From positions 1 to 36,469 of the forward strand of contig CANQDB010000001.1 in NCBI GenBank assembly GCA_947591175.1: a stretch of DNA of 36,469 nucleotides, in the 5' to 3' direction. Both the position numbers and the translations under genes were made by a program. The DNA is from an uncultured Bacilli bacterium (GTDB taxonomy: Bacteria; Bacillota_I; Bacilli_A; RF39; UBA660). Below the pieces are notes generated by a model that had not been told where the DNA came from, did no database searches, and saw only the letters and a program-made list of their open reading frames with translations. This document shows positions 8,506 to 15,892 of the stretch, piece by piece. The stretch's first letter is position 1. Every line of letters starts with the position of its first letter.

Positions 8506-9057
8506 CTATTCTGTTATGGTTCGAATATAATATTTATTAATACTATGTAACATTTTTTGATCATTTACCTCTTGAATATTTGCTAAAACATCCTGAATTA
8601 CGTAACACTCGTTTTCAAGTTCTAAAAAGTCATTAGGATAATGTTTCTCAAAGTAACTTAGAACTTTTTGAAAATAATATAAGTCCATTGCTCTAGAGTA
8701 TTCTTTATTTTCAACTAATTGATTAGCTAACTCATCAGTTAAGGCCACATCTTTAATTGCTTGGAGATGCTTACATTGATCCAAATGCCTGTCTAGTAGT
8801 AGTTGAATACATCTTTTCTTTGTAAAGCGAGGTTTATAACTTTTCTTTATTCCTTTTTTATCGTAATTATTTAGTTGCTCTTGTATAAGTGTCAATTTTT
8901 TTAATCTCGTTTCTTTATCTTCGACTAAAAGAATTGATAATACACTGGAAATTGAAAAATTATCACTTGGAACTTGCTCCACTAAATAATCGATAACTGT
9001 ACCAAATGGTACAATTTTTTTAATGATGCTTTCTATTTCTTTTCTTGTTAATGCCAT
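8506..9057 (-). CDS. Unknown protein between parE and parC
   Basis: 183 residues with no family recognised. It is charged and mostly helical by eye, with no signal peptide, membrane helix or metal motif. Lys-rich patches occur in the middle (around residues 68-82), and Leu-heptad-like stretches near 85-160 could be coiled coil. Shine-Dalgarno AAGGGAA precedes ATG. It lies 17 bases after parE and 10 bases before parC, so it is translated from the topoisomerase IV transcript. In most Bacillota parE and parC adjoin, so this is an insertion. A link to chromosome segregation is only suggested by position. Confidence 0.7.
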   Translation of the reverse strand: MALTRKEIESIIKKIVPFGTVIDYLVEQVPSDNFSISSVLSILLVEDKETRLKKLTLIQEQLNNYDKKGIKKSYKPRFTKKRCIQLLLDRHLDQCKHLQAIKDVALTDELANQLVENKEYSRAMDLYYFQKVLSYFEKHYPNDFLELENECYVIQDVLANIQEVNDQKMLHSINKYYIRTITE

Positions 9058-9074
9058 ATTTAAAGAGTTCCCTT

Positions 9075-10976
9075 CTATATAATGTAATCAGCTTCAAGTG
9101 AGAATTCGACATTCTCATTGATCCATTCTTTTCTTGGTTCAACCGCATCCCCCATTAAGACGCTTACTCTCTTTTCGGCTAGTAAAGCATCGTTTATATC
9201 GACTTGGATTAAGGTCCTAGTGGCGGGATTCATCGTGGTTTCGGCTAGTTGATCCGCATTCATTTCACCTAATCCTTTGTAACGTTGAACTTCACATTTT
9301 TTAGTGCCGATAATCTCTTTCATTTCTTCGGTTGTATAAGCGTAACGATGTTCTTTACCATCTTTAATCAAATATAATGGTGGCATCGCGATAAAGAGAT
9401 GTCCATGTTCGATTAAAGGCCGCATATAACGATAGAAGAACGTTAAAAGTAAGCACTGGATATGGGCTCCATCGACATCGGCATCGCTCATGATGATAAC
9501 TTTGTTGTACTCCGCTTCATCGATATTAAAGTCTGCTCCAATTCCCGCTCCTATCGTATAAATCATCGTATTGATTTCTTCGTTTTTAAAGATATCTTCA
9601 AGTTTTGCTTTCTCGGTATTGATAACTTTTCCACGTAGTGGAAGTACTGCTTGGAATTTACGATCTCGTCCTTGTTTCGCTGAACCTCCAGCGGAATCTC
9701 CCTCTACTAAAAAGAGTTCTTTTTTAGTTTTATCCTTTGTTTGAGCAGGCGTTAATTTACCAGATAAGGCTCGTTCTTTCGGATTCTTACTCTTGCCTTT
9801 ACGAGCCTCTTCTCTTGCTTTTCTAGCGGCTTCTCTTGCGGCTTTACTCCGTAACGACTTATCGATAATATCTTCGGCAATCTTCTTGTTTTCTTCCAAA
9901 TAGAAAGCAAGTTTTTCCGAAACTACCGCATCGACTGCTGTTCTTGCCTGAGGAGTACCTAATTTTCCTTTAGTCTGGCCTTCGAACTGTAAAATATTTT
10001 CTGGGATCTTCAAACTGATAATCGCTGTCAAACCTTCCCTGACATCGCTTCCTTCGAAAGCCTTTTCTTTGCCTTTGATAATTCCTCTTTCTTTACAATA
10101 GTCGTTAAATACTCTAGTTAAGGCTGTCTTAAACCCAACTTCGTGACTTCCGCCATCGATTGTCTTAACATTATTTACAAACGAAATAATATCTTCGTTA
10201 TAAGTATCTGTGTACTGCATCGCAATATCGACTTCAATTTTATCTTTGACACCTGTAAATAAAAGTGGTTTTTGCAAGGTAACTTTACCTTCGTTTAAGT
10301 ATTCGATATAGGCTTCAAGTCCATTTTCATAACAGTATTTGGCTTCTTTACCATCCTCTTCATCGATAATTTCGATAGTCAAACCTTTAAGTAAGAAGGC
10401 TGACTCTTGCATCCTTTCACATATCGTCGTGAAAGAAAAATTAGTCGACGAAAAAATCGAATCATCCGGTAAGAAACGCACAGTCGTTCCTGTCCGATTA
10501 GTCGTTCCAATTTGTTTTAAAGGAGAAGCAACCTTACCACCATCTTTAAACTTAATTTGATAGATTCCTTTATCTTTATGAATAGTTACTTCCATCCATT
10601 TTGATAACGCATTAACGACACTTCCTCCAACGCCGTGAAGTCCACCTGAAACTTTGTAACCACCACTTTCAAATTTTCCTCCAGCATGTAAAACTGTATA
10701 AATAACTTCTGGAGTACTTCTTCCTGTCGAGTGCATTCCGACTGGAATTCCACGTCCGTGGTCTTCCACTGAAATACTTCCATCTTTATGAATAATTATC
10801 TTGATATAATCGCCATAACCATTGATAACTTCATCGATTGAGTTGTCGACAATTTCCCATACTAAATGATGAAGTCCTCTTTTATCAGTTGAACCGATAT
10901 ACATTCCAGGGCGTTTTCTAACTGCCTCTAATCCTTCTAGAACTTTAATCGAATTCTCATTATATATGGTTGCCAT
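9075..10976 (-). CDS. parE: DNA topoisomerase IV subunit B
   Basis: 633 residues. The GHKL ATPase region shows RKRPGMYIGSTD, EIVDNSIDE and GRGIPVG, followed by a transducer domain. The TOPRIM domain has EGDSAGGSAKQGRDRKFQA and DADVDGAHI, with PLRGKVINTEKAKLED. That last motif and the length, lacking the extra GyrB insert, favour ParE over GyrB, as does parC downstream. AGGAG lies 7 bases before ATG. It is the first gene of the parE-unknown-parC operon. Confidence 0.94.
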   Translation of the reverse strand: MATIYNENSIKVLEGLEAVRKRPGMYIGSTDKRGLHHLVWEIVDNSIDEVINGYGDYIKIIIHKDGSISVEDHGRGIPVGMHSTGRSTPEVIYTVLHAGGKFESGGYKVSGGLHGVGGSVVNALSKWMEVTIHKDKGIYQIKFKDGGKVASPLKQIGTTNRTGTTVRFLPDDSIFSSTNFSFTTICERMQESAFLLKGLTIEIIDEEDGKEAKYCYENGLEAYIEYLNEGKVTLQKPLLFTGVKDKIEVDIAMQYTDTYNEDIISFVNNVKTIDGGSHEVGFKTALTRVFNDYCKERGIIKGKEKAFEGSDVREGLTAIISLKIPENILQFEGQTKGKLGTPQARTAVDAVVSEKLAFYLEENKKIAEDIIDKSLRSKAAREAARKAREEARKGKSKNPKERALSGKLTPAQTKDKTKKELFLVEGDSAGGSAKQGRDRKFQAVLPLRGKVINTEKAKLEDIFKNEEINTMIYTIGAGIGADFNIDEAEYNKVIIMSDADVDGAHIQCLLLTFFYRYMRPLIEHGHLFIAMPPLYLIKDGKEHRYAYTTEEMKEIIGTKKCEVQRYKGLGEMNADQLAETTMNPATRTLIQVDINDALLAEKRVSVLMGDAVEPRKEWINENVEFSLEADYII

Positions 10977-10994
10977 ACAATCATCTCCTATCTA

Positions 10995-11023
10995 ATTATA
11001 CCAAAGAAAAAAGGCAAAAAAAA
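10995..11023 (-). promoter_or_regulatory. parE promoter (extended -10)
   Basis: On the minus strand TGG-TATAAT (TATAAT at 10995-11000), preceded 17 bases upstream by a T-rich, poorly conserved -35 that coincides with the T run of the previous terminator. Confidence 0.5.
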
Positions 11024-11056
11024 GGAATAAGACACCCATTTGACAGTCCAATTCCT
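11016..11056 (-). terminator. Terminator after phosphomannomutase gene
   Basis: On the minus strand AGGAAT pairs with ATTCCT around a partly paired interior (GGAC/GTCT), followed by eight T. Confidence 0.7.
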
Positions 11057-11061
11057 AAATT

Positions 11062-12447
11062 TTACTTATTTTTAGCAGCCACTAGTTGGTCAATTAGAGT
11101 TAAAAATTCATCCTGTAAAGTGTGAAGTAATTCTTCACTTTCTGCTTCGAATCTAATCGTCAAATTAGGTCCTGTATTACTAGCTCTAACTAAAACCCAA
11201 CCTTTTTCAAAATCACATCTAACACCATCGATATCATTTAAAGGGTATCCTTTTTCTTGGACATACTTCTTTATTTCATCAACTATTTGAAACTTGATTT
11301 CATCACTTACGGCTTTCTTTATCTCAGGAGTTGCATACATCTTAGGAATTCCCTCTAATAATTCACTCATCGTTTTATCAGTATTAGAAAGTAATTCAAC
11401 TAATCGAAGACCTGCGTAAATTCCTGAATCAAAGCCTGGGAATTTATCTCTAAAGTAGATATGCCCAGATAATTCTCCACCCATAATACAATCCCACTCT
11501 CTAGTATTTCTTTTGGTATATGAGTTACCTGTTTGAGAACAAAGTGGTGTTCCACCTAAACGTTTAATTTCATCAACTAAAGTCTTACTACATTTAATAT
11601 CATATAAAACACGTTTATTAGTACTCTTTGATAATAAATCACGAACCATTACAATCATATATTGATCCATCGAAATAAAGTTACCTTTTTCGTCGATTAC
11701 TCCTAAACGGTCTCCATCACCATCGAAAGCTAATCCCACATCCGCCTTAGTCTCCAAAACTTTTTCTTTTAAAGAAGTTAAATTACTTTCAATCGAAGGA
11801 TCTGGATGATGATTAGGAAAGTTACCATCACTTTCACCAAAAAGGATTTCACAATTAAATGGAAACTGTTCAAAGATTTGTTTTACAAAAAGCGAAGTTG
11901 TTCCATTTCCACAATCTAAAATAACTTTACGGGGCCTTGGCCCTAAAGTAATCGATTCCTTCATCAACTTAAAATATTCTTCATCGATTGAATATGTAGA
12001 AAGAGTTCCAGTTCCTTCATGAAAGTTTTGATTAAGTGTGTATTTAAGAAAATCTTGAATCGTCTTTCCACAAGCATTTCCCGTTTCATCAAAAGCAAAC
12101 TTAAAACCATTTTCATCCTTAGGATTATGACTAGCTGTTACCATTACACCACGTGGAACATTCAATTTAATACAAGCATAATAGTACATCGGTGTCGTCG
12201 TTAATCCTAAATTGATAACATCTACTCCACTATCCAAGATTCCTTTAATCAAAGCACTAGCAAGTTCTTCCGAAGATAAACGGTTATCTCTTGAAACGAC
12301 ACAATTCTTTTGTCCTAAATCAACAAGACGTGAACCAAAACTACGACCTACAGTATAGGCAACATCTTCATTTAAATCTTGAGGATACTTCCCCCTAATA
12401 TCGTACCCTCTAAAAATATAAGGATTAATCTCTTTAGTTAACTTCAT
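11062..12447 (-). CDS. Phosphomannomutase/phosphoglucomutase
   Basis: About 461 residues, an alpha-D-phosphohexomutase converting hexose 6-phosphate and hexose 1-phosphate for cell-envelope sugar nucleotides. It has all four signatures: the phosphoserine loop TASHNPKDENG (about S106), the magnesium loop DGDGDR, the sugar loop GGELSGH and the phosphate clamp RASNTGPNLTIRFE. The length fits the PMM/PGM (ManB/AlgC) subfamily. ATG at 12447 is preferred, about 7 bases after GGATG; a GTG two codons upstream is possible. It is flanked by terminators, so it is a single-gene unit. It could supply sugar nucleotides for the flippase-dependent glycan (inference). Confidence 0.9.
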   Translation of the reverse strand: MKLTKEINPYIFRGYDIRGKYPQDLNEDVAYTVGRSFGSRLVDLGQKNCVVSRDNRLSSEELASALIKGILDSGVDVINLGLTTTPMYYYACIKLNVPRGVMVTASHNPKDENGFKFAFDETGNACGKTIQDFLKYTLNQNFHEGTGTLSTYSIDEEYFKLMKESITLGPRPRKVILDCGNGTTSLFVKQIFEQFPFNCEILFGESDGNFPNHHPDPSIESNLTSLKEKVLETKADVGLAFDGDGDRLGVIDEKGNFISMDQYMIVMVRDLLSKSTNKRVLYDIKCSKTLVDEIKRLGGTPLCSQTGNSYTKRNTREWDCIMGGELSGHIYFRDKFPGFDSGIYAGLRLVELLSNTDKTMSELLEGIPKMYATPEIKKAVSDEIKFQIVDEIKKYVQEKGYPLNDIDGVRCDFEKGWVLVRASNTGPNLTIRFEAESEELLHTLQDEFLTLIDQLVAAKNK

Positions 12448-12502
12448 ATTCACACATCCATTCTACCAAAAGTATAGCACGAACCAACAAGTTATAGCAA
12501 AG

Positions 12503-12529
12503 AAAAAAGTATAGGGTCTTCTCTACTTT
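12503..12529 (-). terminator. Terminator of surface protein C
   Basis: On the minus strand AAAGTA pairs with TACTTT across a 12-base loop and runs into TTTTTTC. It overlaps the stop codon of gene C. Confidence 0.6.
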
Positions 12530-13979
12530 AGGGTTTGACTTGAACTACAGTTTCCGGATTATTAAGATTCATATCACTTGCATTATCAATAAACCATTGC
12601 TTTGTAGAATCATCTTTAACATAGATTGAGGTTAATTGACGACAATAAGCGAACATACCTGACATATCAGTTACGTTTGAAGTGTCCCACCCACTTAAAT
12701 CTAGAGTGGTTAATTGGATACATCCTTGGAACATACCATTCGTTTCTGAATATTCAGAAATTGACAACGTAACTTTAATAGACATTAATTTCAAACTTGA
12801 TGTATCCCAATTACTTAAGTTTAGTGAATTTAAACTACTACATGAGGCAAACATACCACCAGCATTTTCAATTAAACTTGCATTATAATTTGTAAAATCA
12901 ATTGATTTTAAACTCATGAAATAAGCAAAAGAGGAACTAGAATCAGGATTTCCATAGGTCTCTCCATTTGAAGCTATTACTAAATCATTACATTGTGTAG
13001 GAGTACCTTCTTCAAAAAAAGAATTATTACAAGTTACTCCTTCATCATTAGGAATCATGTAAGCCATAACACTTCCATCCTGTTTCTCAGATATATCCCA
13101 TTGATTATCTTTAGAAACACTTTCTGGAATTTCTATTTCGTTTTCGAAACGAATATTGCTTATAGAAACTATTTTATCCATTGTGTGAAAGTCAGTATTT
13201 GAATACATTTGACTAAGATCACCACTCATTAAACTATCAAAATTATAAGTCCAACTTTGCATTACTCCTACTGGGGTTGGAGAAGGTAGTTCTTCATTTG
13301 AGGCATAGACATTTACTTTAACCGTAAAACTCTTTCCTCCATATATCCATTCTCCTTTACCATTAACACCCTCGGCACTTTCATCTAGCCACATACGATA
13401 TCTAAATACCTTAGAGTATTCTTCATTATTAGTACTTGGTATTGTTTCTTGATATAATGATTTACCTTGTTGTCCTTCTTCCAATACTGGTACATGACTA
13501 TTCCATAAGAATTGATATTGGGTTACTCCATTATCTTTTGTCCATTTATTGTCCCAACTTAGTTTAACTAAAGTTTCAGCACTATTTTCTCCTTTTTTAC
13601 CAGTAGTAGTTAAATACGTATCTACTACTTTCTCTGGTAAAGTAGAGCTTTCATCTTTAGTTAAATAAATCTCATAGTTGATATCTGCTCCTTGAGTTTT
13701 GGCTCTTACTTCGAACTCAAACATTCCAGGTTTTTCTTGAACCATTCCCTTTTCATCACTTACTGGAAAGGCATTACCAATTGTAATTTTATTACTGTCT
13801 TCCACGTCTGGTAACTCATCATAAACAAAATATAAAGATCCTGTTGTTAAAACATGTTCCTCTACTCCTTGTCTAGAATAAGTAAAGAAGGCATAAGTAG
13901 TTCCTACTGTTAAGAGAACTAATCCTAATACTAAAACTAGTATCAATACTTTCTTCTTTTGATTTTTCTTTTCTGGCAT
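12528..13979 (-). CDS. Secreted surface protein C: TasA-like N-terminus with DUF285 leucine-rich repeats
   Basis: 483 residues from the ATG at 13979. The Shine-Dalgarno AAGGAG lies 13 bases upstream and falls inside the longer open frame, so the 16 extra residues are not used. The first ~230 residues closely match surface protein B: KKVLILVLVLGLVLLT helix, TTYAFFTYSRQG, LTTGSLYFVYDEL, YRMWLDESA, SFTVKVNVYASNEELP. The rest is different: BspA/DUF285-type repeats (LSGWDTSNVTDMSGMF and three weaker copies), a module that bacteria use for host or bacterial adhesion. There is no C-terminal anchor. Expression runs from poly(G) promoter copy C plus a proximal promoter. Confidence 0.8.
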   Translation of the reverse strand: MPEKKNQKKKVLILVLVLGLVLLTVGTTYAFFTYSRQGVEEHVLTTGSLYFVYDELPDVEDSNKITIGNAFPVSDEKGMVQEKPGMFEFEVRAKTQGADINYEIYLTKDESSTLPEKVVDTYLTTTGKKGENSAETLVKLSWDNKWTKDNGVTQYQFLWNSHVPVLEEGQQGKSLYQETIPSTNNEEYSKVFRYRMWLDESAEGVNGKGEWIYGGKSFTVKVNVYASNEELPSPTPVGVMQSWTYNFDSLMSGDLSQMYSNTDFHTMDKIVSISNIRFENEIEIPESVSKDNQWDISEKQDGSVMAYMIPNDEGVTCNNSFFEEGTPTQCNDLVIASNGETYGNPDSSSSFAYFMSLKSIDFTNYNASLIENAGGMFASCSSLNSLNLSNWDTSSLKLMSIKVTLSISEYSETNGMFQGCIQLTTLDLSGWDTSNVTDMSGMFAYCRQLTSIYVKDDSTKQWFIDNASDMNLNNPETVVQVKP

Positions 13980-14052
13980 AAATAAAAACACACTCCTTAC
14001 TACTTTAGTTTTTACAAAAGAAACCATTCTATACGCTACCTAGTATATTTTT

Positions 14053-14081
14053 AATATACCCGTTTTACGTGTATAAGTCAA
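14053..14081 (-). promoter_or_regulatory. Proximal promoter of surface gene C
   Basis: On the minus strand TTGACT (14076-14081), a 17-base spacer starting TATACAC, and TATATT (14053-14058). The same proximal promoter, down to TTGACTTATACAC, occurs upstream of surface gene D. The spacer is the standard length and contains no G run. Confidence 0.65.
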
Positions 14082-14164
14082 TTACACTTCAAAAATTTGA
14101 AACCATAAAAGTTTCACTTTACGTGATGTATATTTCCTTTTGTAAGTCCCTCTAGTATATATTA

Positions 14165-14195
14165 ATTATAAGCCAAACATACCCCCCCCAGTCAA
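14165..14195 (-). promoter_or_regulatory. Poly(G)-spacer promoter, copy C
   Basis: On the minus strand TTGACT (14190-14195), eight G (14182-14189), TATGTTTGGCT and TATAAT (14165-14170), giving a 19-base spacer. This tract is one G shorter than copies A, B and D. A conserved ~85-base leader with the small hairpin TCAC-GTAAA-GTGA separates it from the proximal promoter. Confidence 0.85.
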
Positions 14196-14202
14196 GAAAA
14201 TT

Positions 14203-14231
14203 CAAAAAAAGACCTGTCAAGTTGACAAGTG
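14203..14231 (-). terminator. Hairpin terminator, cassette copy C
   Basis: On the minus strand ACTTGTC-AACTT-GACAGGT followed by CTTTTTTTG. It is homologous to the hairpins at 111-137 and 5932-5958, here ending the unknown gene at 14250. Confidence 0.75.
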
Positions 14232-14249
14232 CATTTTCATTCTAATTTC

Positions 14250-15074
14250 TTATCTATTTGTAGATGGAACTCTTTTTAGTAAAGTAAATGGTGGATATGA
14301 CTCTTCCTTTGGAAATGGATAATATGGAATATCTCGTGGAACTTTATCTACTCCTTTACGTAGAGGAATATTTAAAGAATTCAAATTAATCATAACATCC
14401 ATCGCTTGATCAATTGTATAACCTTCGACTTCCATTAAGAACGATAACCCATTTTTACCATTGATAACATTCTTTTCAGTATCTATCCATAACAACTCAC
14501 AATCAGTCTTCTCTTTTACTTTAGGACTAGCCACCATAAAATAAGTAGCAAACTCGTTGTCGTAACGAACTTCCACTGAAGTATTTGGTGAGACATAAAA
14601 TGGAGCCAGTGCCAGTAAAGATGACTCTTGTAAGACCTTTCTTCTTTCTTCAAAAGAATACTTGTCATCTCTTAAACGAGTCGTAAGTAAATCCTCAACA
14701 AATGGTTCTAACTCTTTATTTCTTATTTCACCTAAATGAATATATGGTCTAAATGAGGAATCCTCTTTCTTTAACTCATCAATTACTAAATTATAATAAC
14801 GACAGGCTTCTATAAAAAGAGGTACTTGAACTATTTCATCACAAGTCTCTTCTAGACAAGTATACTCGGCAAGTAGAATTTCTCTTAAAGCATTGTTTTG
14901 ATAAGGTCCGTTAGTTAAAAGAGCCCTTCTTACATTTTCCTTTTCAGCTAGTGGTACTCTTCCTTCTAACTTCCTATACAAGTTTCTTGCTCGGTACTCG
15001 GTAAGTGTTCTTCCTTTCTTATAAAGTCTACTTCCATTTTGATGATAAAATTCTTGGATTTCTTTTCTTTCCAT
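14250..15074 (-). CDS. Unknown cytoplasmic protein
   Basis: 274 residues from ATG at 15074, 8 bases after AAAGGAG; a GTG three codons upstream is too close. No family recognised. It is rich in charged residues with no signal peptide or membrane helix. The N-terminal half looks helical. The middle reads like a small alpha/beta fold (LLALAPFYVSPNTSVEVRYD... then ATYFMVASPK). It lies 52 bases after yneF on the same strand and may be the last gene of the tkt-sirA-yneF transcript. It is terminated by cassette hairpin C. Confidence 0.7.
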   Translation of the reverse strand: MERKEIQEFYHQNGSRLYKKGRTLTEYRARNLYRKLEGRVPLAEKENVRRALLTNGPYQNNALREILLAEYTCLEETCDEIVQVPLFIEACRYYNLVIDELKKEDSSFRPYIHLGEIRNKELEPFVEDLLTTRLRDDKYSFEERRKVLQESSLLALAPFYVSPNTSVEVRYDNEFATYFMVASPKVKEKTDCELLWIDTEKNVINGKNGLSFLMEVEGYTIDQAMDVMINLNSLNIPLRKGVDKVPRDIPYYPFPKEESYPPFTLLKRVPSTNR

Positions 15075-15125
15075 TTTCTTCACTCCTTTTCCAAAAAAAA
15101 GGAAAAATAGCGGTAATTAGAACAA

Positions 15126-15344
15126 TTACTGATATTTTTCCATTGTCTTCATCATTTGATTTATTTGTTTTTGTGATGGCTTTCTTCCCATTTGCATCAT
15201 AAGAGCTTTAATCATTTCTTCATTAATTGGTGGATTCTTCTTTAAATAACGTTTCATTAGATAACGAGCAACGAAGAAACCGATAACAAGACCAATAACT
15301 AGACCTAGAAGTAAATATAAGATATCGTTAAGACTAGCACTCAT
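15126..15344 (-). CDS. yneF: YneF family (UPF0154) small membrane protein
   Basis: 72 residues: one N-terminal transmembrane helix (about 7-27, LLLGLVIGLVIGFFVARYLM) followed by KRYLKKNPPINEEMIKALM and GRKPSQKQINQMM, the conserved YneF signature. The function is not known. Shine-Dalgarno AAGGAG is 8 bases before ATG. It follows the SirA-like gene and transketolase in the same order as in Bacillus subtilis (tkt-sirA-yneF). Confidence 0.92.
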   Translation of the reverse strand: MSASLNDILYLLLGLVIGLVIGFFVARYLMKRYLKKNPPINEEMIKALMMQMGRKPSQKQINQMMKTMEKYQ

Positions 15345-15379
15345 GGTATCATCTCCTTACTAACATTCTACTATTTCTT

Positions 15380-15811
15380 TTAATTAATCGCAAGACTTTT
15401 TAACTGATTTAACCAAAAATAATCATTTGAAGAAAAGTCACAGACAAAATAATTATGATTTTTTTCTAATAAATATGGAAAGAACGAAGAAACATTTTGA
15501 TTAGACGTAATTAAAATATGACTGTTTTTAACCACTAAGATACTTACTTCGTCGCGATATAAATCGTTCATAATATGCTGTTGTCCACTTTTCGAATAAG
15601 GCATCTTTTTATGTAGTTCTATAAAAAGTCTCTTATCTAAAGAAGATTTACCAATTCGTTCCGTCAGCTGATTAAAAAGATTGAAAGCATAATCGATATC
15701 TCCTTCATGCATATAGTAAAGTTGTTTCATTATTTGAAAGAGTAATTCTGGTTGATCCTTATAAAGAGAAGCAAACTCTTCTTTCATTGAAAATATATAA
15801 TATACACGCAC
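15380..15811 (-). CDS. sirA: SirA-like (YneE) replication-inhibitor family protein
   Basis: 143 residues starting with GTG. The start YYIFSMKEEFASLY and end CDFSSNDYFWLNQLK resemble the ends of B. subtilis SirA (YYTYLIKEEFA and MDFNSERYGWLNPVK). The length is close to its ~148 residues, and the gene sits between tkt and yneF exactly as there. In Bacillus, SirA is made at sporulation onset and binds DnaA domain I to block re-initiation. The middle of the protein is divergent, so DnaA binding is inferred from family and position. The start is not certain; the best ribosome site (GGTGATGGA) is weak. Confidence 0.65.
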   Translation of the reverse strand: MRVYYIFSMKEEFASLYKDQPELLFQIMKQLYYMHEGDIDYAFNLFNQLTERIGKSSLDKRLFIELHKKMPYSKSGQQHIMNDLYRDEVSILVVKNSHILITSNQNVSSFFPYLLEKNHNYFVCDFSSNDYFWLNQLKSLAIN

Positions 15812-15859
15812 TATCCATCACCAAAAACAATATAGCAAGTTGGAATGCCATTTTTTGTC

Positions 15860-15892
15860 AAAAAAAGGAAACTCTAGTTAAAAAGTTCCCTT
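15860..15892 (-). terminator. Terminator or attenuator after transketolase
   Basis: On the minus strand AAGGGAACT pairs with AGTTTCCTT (one G-U) and is followed by seven T. The stem includes the last tkt codons. It would separate tkt from the sirA-yneF pair unless read through. Confidence 0.7.
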
